From: Paenibacillus sp. PAMC 26794
Lineage (GTDB): Bacteria; Bacillota; Bacilli; Paenibacillales; Paenibacillaceae
Direction: 5' to 3'
Assembly: GCF_000316035.1 (NCBI RefSeq)
Contig: NZ_ANHX01000021.1
Location: 90,906 to 154,905 of the forward strand
Length of the DNA stretch: 64,000 nucleotides
How positions within the stretch are numbered: the stretch's first letter is position 1; every line of letters starts with the position of its first letter. A program made the translations under genes and the position numbers. The notes beneath the pieces were generated by a model. It was given only the letters and a program-made list of their open reading frames with translations. It was not told where the DNA came from and made no database searches. Shown one piece after another: positions 26,897 to 35,891 of the stretch.

Positions 26897-27427
26897 TTAT
26901 TTCACTCGATATTTCTCATTATTTATAATTTCACTTACTATTTCAGGTAATTGTTCTTCTGTAAAATGATTAGTATACAGCTTGTTATCTACTCTCAGAT
27001 CCAGATTATTTTCAAACTCATCCAGCAGAAGTATACTTCTTTCTTTCATTTGATATTCTTCTGCTCTTAGACGGTCTCTACGAATAATGGTTTGACGATC
27101 AACCATCAATACAACATAGATTATGCGAACATGATAGTCTGTCAATTCTGTCATTAATCCATCAATGTCTTCAGGAAAAGCCACATAGTCCAGCACTACA
27201 TCGTATTTATAATCCAATAAGTTTTTCACTAGGCTAGATATATTTTTCCAAGTTAAGTCGTTTGTATCCTTATCAAGCCAGGGTTTACCTCGCCCTTTGA
27301 CCGGCAAGTGACTAACCGCATCTCCAGAAATGTAGGCACTTTTATCTAAAGTCTGAACCAGCAGCTTGGAAGTTGTAGATTTCCCTACTCCAGGGGGTCC
27401 AGATATAATATATAGGTTTCTACTCAT
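26897..27427 (-). CDS. P-loop nucleotide kinase-like protein
   Basis: The 176-aa protein begins MSRNLYIISGPPGVGKSTTSKLL (Walker A GPPGVGKST) and has DRQTIIRRDRLR as a lid-type Arg-rich segment. It resembles chloramphenicol-phosphotransferase and shikimate-kinase-like AAA proteins. It starts eight or so bases after AAGGAG. The truncated GNAT downstream lies 12 bp away. Substrate unknown; HAD and CPT-type kinases are frequent in this accessory zone. Confidence 0.82.
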   Translation of the reverse strand: MSRNLYIISGPPGVGKSTTSKLLVQTLDKSAYISGDAVSHLPVKGRGKPWLDKDTNDLTWKNISSLVKNLLDYKYDVVLDYVAFPEDIDGLMTELTDYHVRIIYVVLMVDRQTIIRRDRLRAEEYQMKERSILLLDEFENNLDLRVDNKLYTNHFTEEQLPEIVSEIINNEKYRVK

Positions 27428-27439
27428 TTCGTATTCTCC

Positions 27440-27784
27440 TTACAATATCTTTTGGAAACTTCCAATATCCAGTTTTCTATCGAATTTATATCCGATCTCT
27501 TTAAACAGAGCACATTGTTCATAACCATTTCTCTCAAATAATGATTTACTTCTTGTATTCTCCATACAAATCGTCGCAATTAAGGTATGGAATCCTTGTT
27601 CTTTTGCAATCTTCTCAATAAAACGTAGTGCTTGTTTCCCCAAGCCTTTTCCCAAAATGTCGGGCTTTAAATATACGGTGACTTCACCGCAAATATGAGG
27701 ATATTCCCTGCCTTCATTATACAGATCTTCCCATATAACTTCTGACTTTATTTTAGAACCCCATTGATCAACGCGGCTTCCCAA
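27440..27784 (-). pseudogene. GNAT acetyltransferase lacking its N-terminal part
   Basis: The 114-aa frame contains the C-terminal two thirds of a phosphinothricin-type GNAT: VTVYLKPDILGKGLGKQALRFI and NTRSKSLFERNGYEQCALFKEIGYKF. The first 50-60 residues are missing, the only start is a TTG, and its 5' end overlaps a DUF952 scrap in another frame. Both observations point to a deletion joining two genes. Confidence 0.75.
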
Positions 27785-27819
27785 TCTTTTCTTGAGAGTA
27801 CATGTACAATCATCATCAT
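27748..27819 (-). pseudogene. DUF952 N-terminal scrap fused upstream of a GNAT
   Basis: AAGGAGG and ATG (27819) open a 23-codon frame reading IVHVLSRKDWEAAL, the usual first strand and helix of DUF952 proteins, then stop at 27748. A normal DUF952 is about 110 aa. The frame ends where the truncated GNAT begins, so this is the left side of a deletion scar. Confidence 0.65.
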
Positions 27820-27847
27820 AAAACCCTCCTTAATAAAAAAATGATAA

Positions 27848-28378
27848 TTATTTGGACAGGACCTTCTTCAATATGAGTTCTATGATTTCACTAGTCTCCA
27901 GATGATCGGTAATAATGCGAGTTTGAAATTGTTCATCCTTGAAAGCTTCAACACACTTTGGTGCTTGTTGATACTGCCAGCCTCCATATTCATCTCCGCG
28001 TTTAGCCAAACGATGATAAATTGTCTCTTCTGTAGCCGTTAGGCAAAAATGATGAATGTCCTGATCAATCTCTTTCAACCCGTTATAGATGTAATGAAAG
28101 TTTTCCTCTTTATAGATGGTCATGGGGATGATTAAGTGTTTGTTGTATTTCTGCTTTACTTCTTTAGCCGTCTTTACGGTTAGTATTCTCCACAGCTCGA
28201 TATCTTGAAAATCATCCGTACGTTCCCTTTCCTCTCTACAATTCTCCGGAAGAAGTTTTCTGAGCATATAACCTATTTCTTCAGGATCGTAGATCATACT
28301 GTTTGCAATTAAGGGCTGAAGTGCTTCTGCTGCAGAAGTTTTTCCCGAACCAAACGCCCCATTAATCATAATGATCAT
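27848..28378 (-). CDS. P-loop AAA kinase-like protein
   Basis: The 176-aa protein has Walker A GAFGSGKTSAAEAL, a helical middle and the Arg-containing lid TEETIYHRLAKRGDEYGGW, as in the AAA_18/TmrB-like small kinases. TmrB gives tunicamycin resistance in Bacillus subtilis, and overall layout is similar, but specificity is not proven. It lies 28 bp upstream of the DUF952 scrap. Confidence 0.78.
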   Translation of the reverse strand: MIIMINGAFGSGKTSAAEALQPLIANSMIYDPEEIGYMLRKLLPENCREERERTDDFQDIELWRILTVKTAKEVKQKYNKHLIIPMTIYKEENFHYIYNGLKEIDQDIHHFCLTATEETIYHRLAKRGDEYGGWQYQQAPKCVEAFKDEQFQTRIITDHLETSEIIELILKKVLSK

Positions 28379-28488
28379 TTGATCATTTCACTCCCATTCA
28401 ATGAAATTTTTCAATAGAAACAATTCTTCTCATATACAATTTCATCCATTATAAATGTTTTCCTTCCACTTTTGTGTTACAAAATGGC

Positions 28489-28533
28489 AAAAAAAATAAT
28501 GAAATCCCATTGGATCAACCCAACGGGATTTCA
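28489..28533 (-). terminator. Terminator of the CE4 gene
   Basis: GAAATCCCGTT / AATGGGATTTC with a 10-nt loop is followed by ATTATTTTTTTT on the minus strand, 35 nt beyond the stop at 28569. Confidence 0.9.
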
Positions 28534-28568
28534 TCATAATGCATTATTTTTCAATCAACCTAAGCTTG

Positions 28569-29633
28569 TTAATGTATTTCCAAGTAATCGATATATATAT
28601 CCCATGTCCCGTCATCGGCTGTTACAACCAACTCAATGACCTGATTTCCCGTCCCGTGACTGACATTATTCAGGGTATAAACCGCTGGAGCGCTTCCGCC
28701 AAAGTAAAAGGTTCCCTTCGTCTGTCCGCCAATCTTCAAATCAACTCTAGCCATGTTGGCATTGTTTGAAGCTCCACGAAGTGAGAAATTATGAGTGCTT
28801 GTTGCAAAATTCTGAGTGTATTTAACCAAATCATTGTTGGCATAAAGGACCACGCCATTGAAAGGAGAACTGATATTGCCGGTGTATTGTCCACCTTTGG
28901 TCATGTTCTCAGCTTCCACTTTTGTTCCGTTACTCGGGGGATTCGTAGTGCTACTATCGGGTGCGACTGCCCGACCGGTCGTTGATGAGATCATGCCGGA
29001 GCAAAGGCCACGATTCTTCAGATTTTGTGCAATCTGCGGAATGGCTTGAAGTGTCGTCTGGTACTGATCATGCATTAGAATGACGTCACCACTTTTCATC
29101 GTGTTCACAGCCGCTACAATCTGGGCTGCGCTGGCGCCATTCCAGTCTTGGGAATCTACGTTCCACAGCACCTCAGTCAGGCCATTTTGGCTCACAACGG
29201 ATTTCAAGGTCGCATTTGTCGCACCGTAAGGAGGTCTGAACAGTTTAGGTGAACTCCCGGTAATGGACTGGATCGTCTGCTGTGTCCGAGTAATCTCTGA
29301 CGACATCTGAGAGCTGTTTAATGTAGTCATATTCGGATGTGTATAGGAATGATTGCCAATCCACATACCAGCTGCCACCTGGGCAGTAACCAGAGATTGA
29401 TTATTTTGTGCATTTTGTCCAACATTGAACATCGTTGCTCGTAAACCAGCCTGCTTCAACGCGTTAAGTATGTTTGTTGTATTACCAGATGGACCATCAT
29501 CAAACGTCAGGCCTACATAACCATTCGGACAACTTGCATCTGCAGCACGAGCATCGGGCACCGCCGGAATAGAAAACAAGGTACCGAAAAGTGCGAGAGA
29601 TATTACCGCCTTTGCCAGCTTTACTTTGAACAT
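28569..29633 (-). CDS. Secreted CE4 polysaccharide deacetylase / acetyl xylan esterase with CBM36
   Basis: The 354-aa protein has a signal peptide (cleavage near DARAADA) and a CE4 domain (about 33-220). All catalytic motifs are present: TFDDGP (base and metal Asp), HSYTHP (metal His pair), RPPYG, WNVDSQDW and ILMHD. After a Ser/Thr linker comes a CBM36 (about 238-354: VEAENMTKGG, DDGTWDIYIDYLEI), a calcium-dependent xylan-binding module first described in Paenibacillus polymyxa Xyn43A. Deacetylation of xylan outside the cell is the likely job, opening chains to xylanases. GAGGAGG precedes the start, and a cre-like site lies about 78 nt further upstream. Confidence 0.95.
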   Translation of the reverse strand: MFKVKLAKAVISLALFGTLFSIPAVPDARAADASCPNGYVGLTFDDGPSGNTTNILNALKQAGLRATMFNVGQNAQNNQSLVTAQVAAGMWIGNHSYTHPNMTTLNSSQMSSEITRTQQTIQSITGSSPKLFRPPYGATNATLKSVVSQNGLTEVLWNVDSQDWNGASAAQIVAAVNTMKSGDVILMHDQYQTTLQAIPQIAQNLKNRGLCSGMISSTTGRAVAPDSSTTNPPSNGTKVEAENMTKGGQYTGNISSPFNGVVLYANNDLVKYTQNFATSTHNFSLRGASNNANMARVDLKIGGQTKGTFYFGGSAPAVYTLNNVSHGTGNQVIELVVTADDGTWDIYIDYLEIH

Positions 29634-29710
29634 AAAATTACCTCCTCATATTATATTCACAGCATAATACCTTCTACACTCCCTCTCTTTATCGGACTTT
29701 CACCCTCGAA

Positions 29711-29724
29711 AAAAAGCGCTTTCA
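29711..29724 (-). promoter_or_regulatory. cre-like operator upstream of the CE4 gene
   Basis: TGAAAGCGCTTTTT on the minus strand is a good match to the CcpA operator. It sits 78-91 nt upstream of the CE4 start, in the promoter zone. Confidence 0.6.
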
Positions 29725-29855
29725 AATGCACGTAATCCGCTGCGTCCTTTCTGATAGAGAAGAACTTTTAGTTCAAGGTGAGTTCAGTATAAACGATACC
29801 TCCATTTAAAGTAAATTGAATTTTATCCAAAATGTTCTATTTTTTTTCACAAGTT

Positions 29856-30908
29856 CTAGAATCGCCTGTTGTACATCTCCCGCCTAGCACTCTCCTGTGT
29901 AAAAATGTCCTCCGGGGGCACCATACGCTTCGGGAGTGTACGTCCTGCAATAATTTCTTTTGTAGCCTGCATAAGCTGGGGACCAAGTAGCGGGTTACAT
30001 TCCACCACAGCGTTGATTTTCCCACTCGCCAGAATTTCAAGTGCTTTGCGGGAGCCGTCCACCGAGACAATGATAATGTCCTCTCCCGGCTTCAGTCCAA
30101 CTTCTTCTATCGCTTGTATGGCGCCAAAAGCCATTTCATCATTATGGGCAAAAAGAACCTGCGGCCGTTCGTCTTCCGGGACCTGAAGGAATTCTTTCAT
30201 CACTTGTTTGCCATTGTCCTCCGTAAAATCGGCAGGAGCACTTTGTGAGAAGATGATATCTGCTCTGGTGTCGAAAATGCTTCTAAATCCCTCACCACGC
30301 TGGATAGAAGGCGTAGAACCACTCGTGCCTTGCAGTTCGGCAATCCGTATCAAACCCGGATGATTTCGCATCCGATCCTGAATGTACTTCCCAGCCTTCA
30401 CACCTTCCTCATAAAAGTCCGATCCAATCGTTGTTACAAAAAGTGAAGTATCTTTGACATCAACTGACCGGTCTACGATGATCACGGGTATGCCTGCATC
30501 CCTGGCCTCCTGAAGAATACCTTCCCAGCCCGATTCCACGACCGGTGCAATGGCAATGACATCCACCTTTTGCCTGATGAACGACCGAACAGCCTCGAAC
30601 TGTTTCGTCTGAGACTGTTCTGCATTTTTTATTACAAGGGAGATTCCCGATTCAGCCGCAGCATTCCGAATAGACGTGGAGTTTGCCAGACGCCAGGCAC
30701 TCTCTCTGCCCAGTTGTGAAAAACCCAAAACAATCGGTTTCGTAGAGGTATCCCTTGCTACCGCTGATTCCATCCATTCCTCAACAGACGGGAGAGTTTC
30801 CATGTTGTTAGACGAGATGGGAGGAGGAACAGATTCAGACTCAGGGGTTGTGCAGCCGACAAGCAGCAGTAGAATGAACAAACACAACCCGTTCACATGT
30901 CTTCTCAC
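29856..30908 (-). CDS. Second YtfQ-like sugar-binding lipoprotein of the furanose transporter
   Basis: The 350-aa protein has a lipoprotein signal (LLLLVGC) and a periplasmic-binding-protein type I fold: LGFSQLGRESAWR, APVVESGWEGIL, HNDEMAFGAIQAIEEVGLKPGEDIIIVSVDG and VVECNPLLGPQLM. It is closely similar in these segments to the binding protein at 34626, and both match the YtfQ group that binds galactofuranose or related furanoses. It stands after the second permease gene with a 108-bp gap. GTG is the start codon. Confidence 0.88.
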   Translation of the reverse strand: MRRHVNGLCLFILLLLVGCTTPESESVPPPISSNNMETLPSVEEWMESAVARDTSTKPIVLGFSQLGRESAWRLANSTSIRNAAAESGISLVIKNAEQSQTKQFEAVRSFIRQKVDVIAIAPVVESGWEGILQEARDAGIPVIIVDRSVDVKDTSLFVTTIGSDFYEEGVKAGKYIQDRMRNHPGLIRIAELQGTSGSTPSIQRGEGFRSIFDTRADIIFSQSAPADFTEDNGKQVMKEFLQVPEDERPQVLFAHNDEMAFGAIQAIEEVGLKPGEDIIIVSVDGSRKALEILASGKINAVVECNPLLGPQLMQATKEIIAGRTLPKRMVPPEDIFTQESARREMYNRRF

Positions 30909-31016
30909 TCACGCATCCCCCATCTCCATGTTACGCTCAGCATTCACCAATACAGAGCGCATATTATGATATCATTGTTTCGGTATCCGTGTTCAATATC
31001 ATTTAATTCGATCAAC

Positions 31017-31991
31017 TTAATGCAGTGATTTCGAGGATACTCGCCGCCCACTAAGAAGTCGCTGGAACAAAATAAAAACAAAAAGCATCAGGCCAATCAC
31101 AATCTTGGTCCACCATGAGCTGAGCGTGCCTTCGAAGCTAATTATAGTTTGGATAGCCCCCTGGATCAATACACCAATAAAGGTTCCCGCCACATACCCT
31201 ACACCACCTGTTAACAAGGTGCCTCCTATTACAACAGCCGCGATGGTATCGAGTTCAAGACCCATGGCGTGTAATCCATAACCGGATAACATATAGAAGG
31301 TGAAGACAACACCGGCAAGCGCGGAGCACAAACCACTGAACGTGTACACCAGGATTTTGGTACGTGCAACCGGCAGTCCCATGAGCAGCGCGGATTGCTC
31401 GCTTCCGCCGATGGCGTAAACGTTGCGCCCAAACCGGGTGTAATGTGCCAGGTAAATCGCGAGCAGTACAATAACCAGAGCAATAATCACATTAATGGAG
31501 ACAAAACTGCCCCCTGGCAGGGAAATTTTCGCCTGCGCAACCTGTGTGTAAAATGGATTCGTAATGGTAATGGTGTCGAGACTGATGACATAACACAGCC
31601 CCCGCGCCAAAAACATGCCTGCCAGTGTCACGATGAAAGGCTGAATTTTAAAATAGTGGATGATAGCCCCCATGACTGTGCCAAACAACGCCCCCATGAC
31701 AAGCACCATTGGTATAACAATCGCAGGCGACCACCCTTGCTTCTCGACCAGACTTGCGCTAATGATGGTCGTCAACGCAATGACAGAACCTACCGACAGG
31801 TCGATTCCTCCCGATACAATCACAAAAGTCATACCAATCGCCGTGATAATCAGAAATGCGTTATCAATGAGAAGATTAAGCAGTACCTGTGTAGAGAAAA
31901 ACCCCGTATACCGGAAAGAGCCTATGGCAAACATCACTGCCAGCAAGCCGAAGGTGACAAAGACCGGGAGATACTTACGATTAAGAAACAT
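31017..31991 (-). CDS. yjfF: Furanose ABC transporter permease, YjfF type
   Basis: The 324-aa membrane protein of the RbsC class has about eight to ten helices and the conserved GGIDLSVGSVIALT segment near residue 65. The neighbourhood (YtfQ, YtfR, YtfT homologues in that order) assigns it to the second permease of a furanose-sugar importer. It overlaps the YtfT-like gene by 11 bp, so the two are translated together. Confidence 0.88.
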   Translation of the reverse strand: MFLNRKYLPVFVTFGLLAVMFAIGSFRYTGFFSTQVLLNLLIDNAFLIITAIGMTFVIVSGGIDLSVGSVIALTTIISASLVEKQGWSPAIVIPMVLVMGALFGTVMGAIIHYFKIQPFIVTLAGMFLARGLCYVISLDTITITNPFYTQVAQAKISLPGGSFVSINVIIALVIVLLAIYLAHYTRFGRNVYAIGGSEQSALLMGLPVARTKILVYTFSGLCSALAGVVFTFYMLSGYGLHAMGLELDTIAAVVIGGTLLTGGVGYVAGTFIGVLIQGAIQTIISFEGTLSSWWTKIVIGLMLFVFILFQRLLSGRRVSSKSLH

Positions 31992-33024
31992 GGCGGTTAA
32001 CCCCCTGTTCGGCTGGAAACTTCCGTTTTTTCCAACGGATCACCATGGAATTGCGGAATGAATCGGATTGAATCAAACATACGGCCAGTACAACAAAGGC
32101 TTTGACAACCAGCGTAACTTCTGGCGGGACTCCAATCATATAGATCGTCGTTGTTAAGGTTTGGATAATGAGTGCTCCAACGACGGTACCCATTAGATAG
32201 AAACGGCCGCCATTGAGTGAAGTACCCCCGATGACTACAGCAAGAATGGCATCGAGTTCATACCACAGACCTGCGTTATTGCCATCCGCACTGGATACAT
32301 TCGAGCTGAGAATAAGCCCGGCAATGCCGGCACACAGACCACAGAAGACATATACCGTGAGAATAACCGTTTTTGAACGAATACCTGCCAGTTGGCTCGC
32401 GTTTGCGTTACTTCCAACCGATTCGATAAACAGTCCCAGTGCCGTTTTTCTCGTCAACAGTGAGGCAACAAGCAGCACAGTTAATACGATGAAGATGGAA
32501 AAAGGTAATGCTGCAAGCGAACCTGCCCCGATATAGGCGTAGTTCGCGTTGGATACAGTAATAATCTGTCCACTCGTAATTAATTGCGCAATCCCACGTC
32601 CGGCTACCATCAGTATAAGCGTTGCAATAATGGGCTGGATTCGGGCAACCGAAACCAGCGCCCCGTTCCATATGCCCAAGATCAGTGAGAGACCTATAGA
32701 TAATCCAAGTGCACCCAACATAAGCCCGAAGGAACTCTGATCTACTCCTCTGCTGATGCTCATACAAGCCACGGCACCGGAGATCGCTACAATGGAGCCC
32801 ACGGACAAATCGATACCTCCGGTCGCAATCACCAGTGTCATGCCGATCGATACCAGAATTAAAGGCGCTCCAAAATTGAGAATATCAATCAAGCTGCCAT
32901 ACAGATTCCCTTCACGCATGACGAGGGAGAAGAAATCCGGAGAGTACAGCAAATTAAAGATTAAAAGTAAACCAAGCATACATAACGGCCAAAACAAATG
33001 ATGTTTACGCATCTTGCCCGCCAT
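31981..33024 (-). CDS. ytfT: Furanose ABC transporter permease, YtfT type
   Basis: This 347-aa RbsC-class permease has GGIDLSVGSIVAISGAVAC and about ten hydrophobic helices. It pairs with the permease downstream; two different permeases with one double ATPase are characteristic of the YtfQRT-YjfF system. Its ribosome site GGAGG lies close behind the ATPase stop (4 bp gap). Confidence 0.9.
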   Translation of the reverse strand: MAGKMRKHHLFWPLCMLGLLLIFNLLYSPDFFSLVMREGNLYGSLIDILNFGAPLILVSIGMTLVIATGGIDLSVGSIVAISGAVACMSISRGVDQSSFGLMLGALGLSIGLSLILGIWNGALVSVARIQPIIATLILMVAGRGIAQLITSGQIITVSNANYAYIGAGSLAALPFSIFIVLTVLLVASLLTRKTALGLFIESVGSNANASQLAGIRSKTVILTVYVFCGLCAGIAGLILSSNVSSADGNNAGLWYELDAILAVVIGGTSLNGGRFYLMGTVVGALIIQTLTTTIYMIGVPPEVTLVVKAFVVLAVCLIQSDSFRNSMVIRWKKRKFPAEQGVNRHVS

Positions 33025-33028
33025 CTCT

Positions 33029-34540
33029 TTAACCTCCTGCCATTGCTTTCATGATTTGCTGTTGATGGATCTGATCCCCGCTAAGTTCTTGCACTTTTTT
33101 GCGGTCCCGGATTACGGCAATCCGGTGGCTGACACGAATCACTTCTTCCAGCTCGGACGAAATGAACAGCACGGCCATGCCCTGCTTCGACAGAGAGAGC
33201 ACCAGCTTCTGTATCTCAGTCTTGGCACCGATATCAATTCCACGCGTAGGTTCATCGAGAATCAACAGATCGGGGTTCATCAGCAGCCACCGTGCAAGCA
33301 ACACCTTTTGCTGATTACCGCCGCTCAGATTTTTAATTAATTGCTCCGGGTTTTTCGGATGGATATTTAACAGGTTGATGTACTTTTCGGCGATCTCATC
33401 CTGCTTCTTGCGTGAGATTGGTTTGGACCAGCCTCGTGTCGCTTGTAAAGCCAGAATAATGTTCTCCCGAATGGTCAAATCATCGATTATGCCTTCGGTT
33501 TTACGGTTCTCGGAGCAAAAAGCAATATTCTGATCAATTGCATGACGCGGCGACTTGACCGTACTTCCTGTATCTACAACGAGCAGCTTGCCTACATCTG
33601 AACGATCTGCACCAAAGAAAAGGCGAGCGATCTCGGTACGACCAGACCCCAATAACCCAGCCAAGCCCACGACTTCTCCCTTGCGAATGTCCAGATCAAA
33701 AGGCTCAATTGCTCCTTTGCGTCCAAGTGCCTTAGCGGTAATTAACAGTTCTCCCGACTCCGCCTGGGCAGCATCCGCTTCCTTCGGAAGCTCCTCAAGC
33801 ACCTCAAGCTCCTTGCCGATCATCTTGAGCACCAGTTCCATGCGTGGAAGTTCTGCGGCTATGTACTCTCCTTCCAATTCCCCGTTACGGAGCACCGTTA
33901 GACGATCCGACATTTCGTATACCTGATCAAGAAAATGAGTAACAAAAAGAATTGCGAGACCTTCACTCTTTAATTTGTGCATAATACGAAACAGTTGCTG
34001 AACCTCGTTTTTGTCCAGACTGGATGTGGGTTCATCCAATATGAGCACTTTTGCCGAGATGCTGAGTGCTCTTGCAATTGCAATCAGTTGTTGCATCGCG
34101 ACCGAGTAGGTCTGTAAAGGAGCCTTAACGTCGATGGACAGATGTAATCTGTCTCGCAGAAGGTTCTCCGCATCTTTGTTCATTTGCTTCCAATTGATTT
34201 TGCCAAATCGCATCGGCTCCCGCCCGATGAAAATATTCTCAGCAACCGTTAAGTTCGGACAGAGATTGACCTCTTGGTAAACGGTACTGATTCCCGCCTT
34301 TTGCGCTTCAAGCGGACCGGAGATCGAAAGAGCACGGTTATCCATCGTTACCGTTCCTTCGTCAATGGAATAAACGCCGGTCAGAACTTTAATAAGCGTC
34401 GACTTCCCCGCTCCGTTCTCACCCATCAAGGCATGAATCTCGCCCGGAAACAAGCGAAAGCTGACGCTGGATAGCGCTTTAACCCCGGGAAATTGTTTGG
34501 TGATGCCTGTCATTTGCAAAATGGGTGCTTGCTCGGCCAT
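33029..34540 (-). CDS. ytfR: Furanose ABC transporter ATPase with two nucleotide-binding domains, YtfR type
   Basis: The 503-aa cytoplasmic protein has two ABC domains. The first holds Walker A GENGAGKSTLIK and Walker B VLILDEPTSSLD; its signature region is weaker (YSVAMQQLI). The second keeps LSGGNQQKVLLARWLL and LLILDEPTRGIDIGAK, with a degenerate Walker A (GLLGSGRTE), as is normal in RbsA/MglA/YtfR. Start 34540 (MAEQAPILQ) follows AAAGGAGAGGG; upstream codons run into a hairpin and are unlikely to be translated. Confidence 0.93.
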   Translation of the reverse strand: MAEQAPILQMTGITKQFPGVKALSSVSFRLFPGEIHALMGENGAGKSTLIKVLTGVYSIDEGTVTMDNRALSISGPLEAQKAGISTVYQEVNLCPNLTVAENIFIGREPMRFGKINWKQMNKDAENLLRDRLHLSIDVKAPLQTYSVAMQQLIAIARALSISAKVLILDEPTSSLDKNEVQQLFRIMHKLKSEGLAILFVTHFLDQVYEMSDRLTVLRNGELEGEYIAAELPRMELVLKMIGKELEVLEELPKEADAAQAESGELLITAKALGRKGAIEPFDLDIRKGEVVGLAGLLGSGRTEIARLFFGADRSDVGKLLVVDTGSTVKSPRHAIDQNIAFCSENRKTEGIIDDLTIRENIILALQATRGWSKPISRKKQDEIAEKYINLLNIHPKNPEQLIKNLSGGNQQKVLLARWLLMNPDLLILDEPTRGIDIGAKTEIQKLVLSLSKQGMAVLFISSELEEVIRVSHRIAVIRDRKKVQELSGDQIHQQQIMKAMAGG

Positions 34541-34562
34541 ATAACCCTCTCCTTTGTTATGG

Positions 34563-34604
34563 AAAAAAGTCATTTAGCGACAGCCTGGTCGAAAAATGAC
34601 TTTT
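34563..34604 (-). terminator. Hairpin with T tract between binding protein and ATPase genes
   Basis: AAAAGTCATTT and AAATGACTTTTTT flank a 17-nt loop with a small inner stem on the minus strand. It resembles a leaky terminator or a 3' mRNA stabiliser. Such hairpins after binding-protein genes commonly raise binding protein over transporter levels. Confidence 0.6.
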
Positions 34605-34625
34605 CGGTGTTATACGAATCTGCTT

Positions 34626-35648
34626 TTAATATTCACGTGTTGGCAATGCTTCTTTGGCTTGCTCCGATGTGAAGGTCGTCTCATCCGTAACGATTCGGGG
34701 TTCGATGTCTTTCCCGTCCACTACCGATTGAACCGCTTCCATTAATTGAGGTCCTAACAACGGATTACATTCAACGATAAAGTTGATTTTGCCATCAGCA
34801 GCAGCCTGCATCCCATCCTTCACGGCATCCACAGAGATAATGGTAATATCTACGCCTGGTTTCAATCCTGCCGCTTCAATGGCCTGAATTGCACCAAGTG
34901 CCATATCGTCATTATGTGCATAGAGAACATCTATTTTTTTATGTGCTTTGAGGAAAGCTTGCATGACTTCTTTGCCTTTGGCACGTGTAAAGTCACCCGA
35001 TTGTGAAGCAATCACTTTAAGCTTCGAATTGGAAGCAATCAATTCCATAAAGCCCTCTTGACGGTCATTCGCTGGTGCGGAGCCTGTTGTACCCTGCAGC
35101 TCAACGATATTGATCTCGTCTTGTGTGTCCTTGTATTGGTCACTAAGCCACTGACCTGCTTTGCGTCCTTCTTCTACAAAGTCGGAGCCAATAAAGGTTT
35201 TGTAGAGGGTTTTATCCGGGGAATCCACAGCACGGTCTGTCAAAATCACGGGAATGCCTGCATCCTTCGCTTCCTTCAATACGGTATCCCAACCGGATTC
35301 TACAACAGGGGAAAAAGCAATCACCGTTACCTTCTGCTGTATGAAGGATCGCAAAGCTTTAATTTGATTTTCCTGCTTCTGCTGCGCATCGGAGAATTTC
35401 AAATCATAACCCGCTTCTTTGGCTGAATCCTGAATCGACTTGGTATTCGCCGAACGCCAGCCACTCTCCGCACCAACCTGCGAAAAACCAAGCGTAATTG
35501 TTTTGGCGCTGGCAGGTGTACTGCCATTCCCACTCGTTGAAGTTTCATTATCGGAGCCTGCTCCTCCATTGGTACTGCTACATGCCGTGCTGACCAGCAT
35601 CACCATAGCCAATGTGATGGCAAGTCCCCACTTTTTTTTGGTTCGCAT
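34626..35648 (-). CDS. ytfQ: YtfQ-like sugar-binding lipoprotein
   Basis: The 340-aa protein has a lipoprotein signal (AMVMLVSTAC) and a Ser/Gly-rich linker. The binding domain carries LGFSQVGAESGWRSANT, QQKQENQIKALRSFIQQ, IVELQGTTGSAPANDRQEGF and YAHNDDMALGAIQAIEAAGLKPG. These match E. coli YtfQ, a binding protein for galactofuranose. It is the first gene of the operon, with a GGGAGG ribosome site, and is divergent from the sensor kinase. The true ligand might be arabinofuranose or galactofuranose from hemicellulose. Confidence 0.92.
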   Translation of the reverse strand: MRTKKKWGLAITLAMVMLVSTACSSTNGGAGSDNETSTSGNGSTPASAKTITLGFSQVGAESGWRSANTKSIQDSAKEAGYDLKFSDAQQKQENQIKALRSFIQQKVTVIAFSPVVESGWDTVLKEAKDAGIPVILTDRAVDSPDKTLYKTFIGSDFVEEGRKAGQWLSDQYKDTQDEINIVELQGTTGSAPANDRQEGFMELIASNSKLKVIASQSGDFTRAKGKEVMQAFLKAHKKIDVLYAHNDDMALGAIQAIEAAGLKPGVDITIISVDAVKDGMQAAADGKINFIVECNPLLGPQLMEAVQSVVDGKDIEPRIVTDETTFTSEQAKEALPTREY

Positions 35649-35697
35649 GTTGTGATCCTCCCTTTTTTCATTTCACCTTATGGTGTGACCACATTAT

Positions 35698-35711
35698 AGA
35701 ACGCTTTCATT
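35698..35711 (-). promoter_or_regulatory. cre-like operator upstream of ytfQ
   Basis: AATGAAAGCGTTCT on the minus strand matches the CcpA operator core. It lies 50 nt upstream of the ytfQ start in the divergent promoter region 35656-35891, which also contains an AT-rich stretch with TATACT before the sensor kinase. Confidence 0.5.
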
Positions 35712-35891
35712 CCGAGCTTATATGGAGTCTCATACTTTATTTATGTAATAATTTAGTAATTTCAAAAAATGAAGTTTAAAAAGTGTAATTTCTTTGTTTA
35801 ATTGTGTAGTATTTAGCGATTCTCTTATATATTAGAAAATCATGTTATACTAATGATACATTTTTGATCCCTTCAGATGGAGTGGAATACG

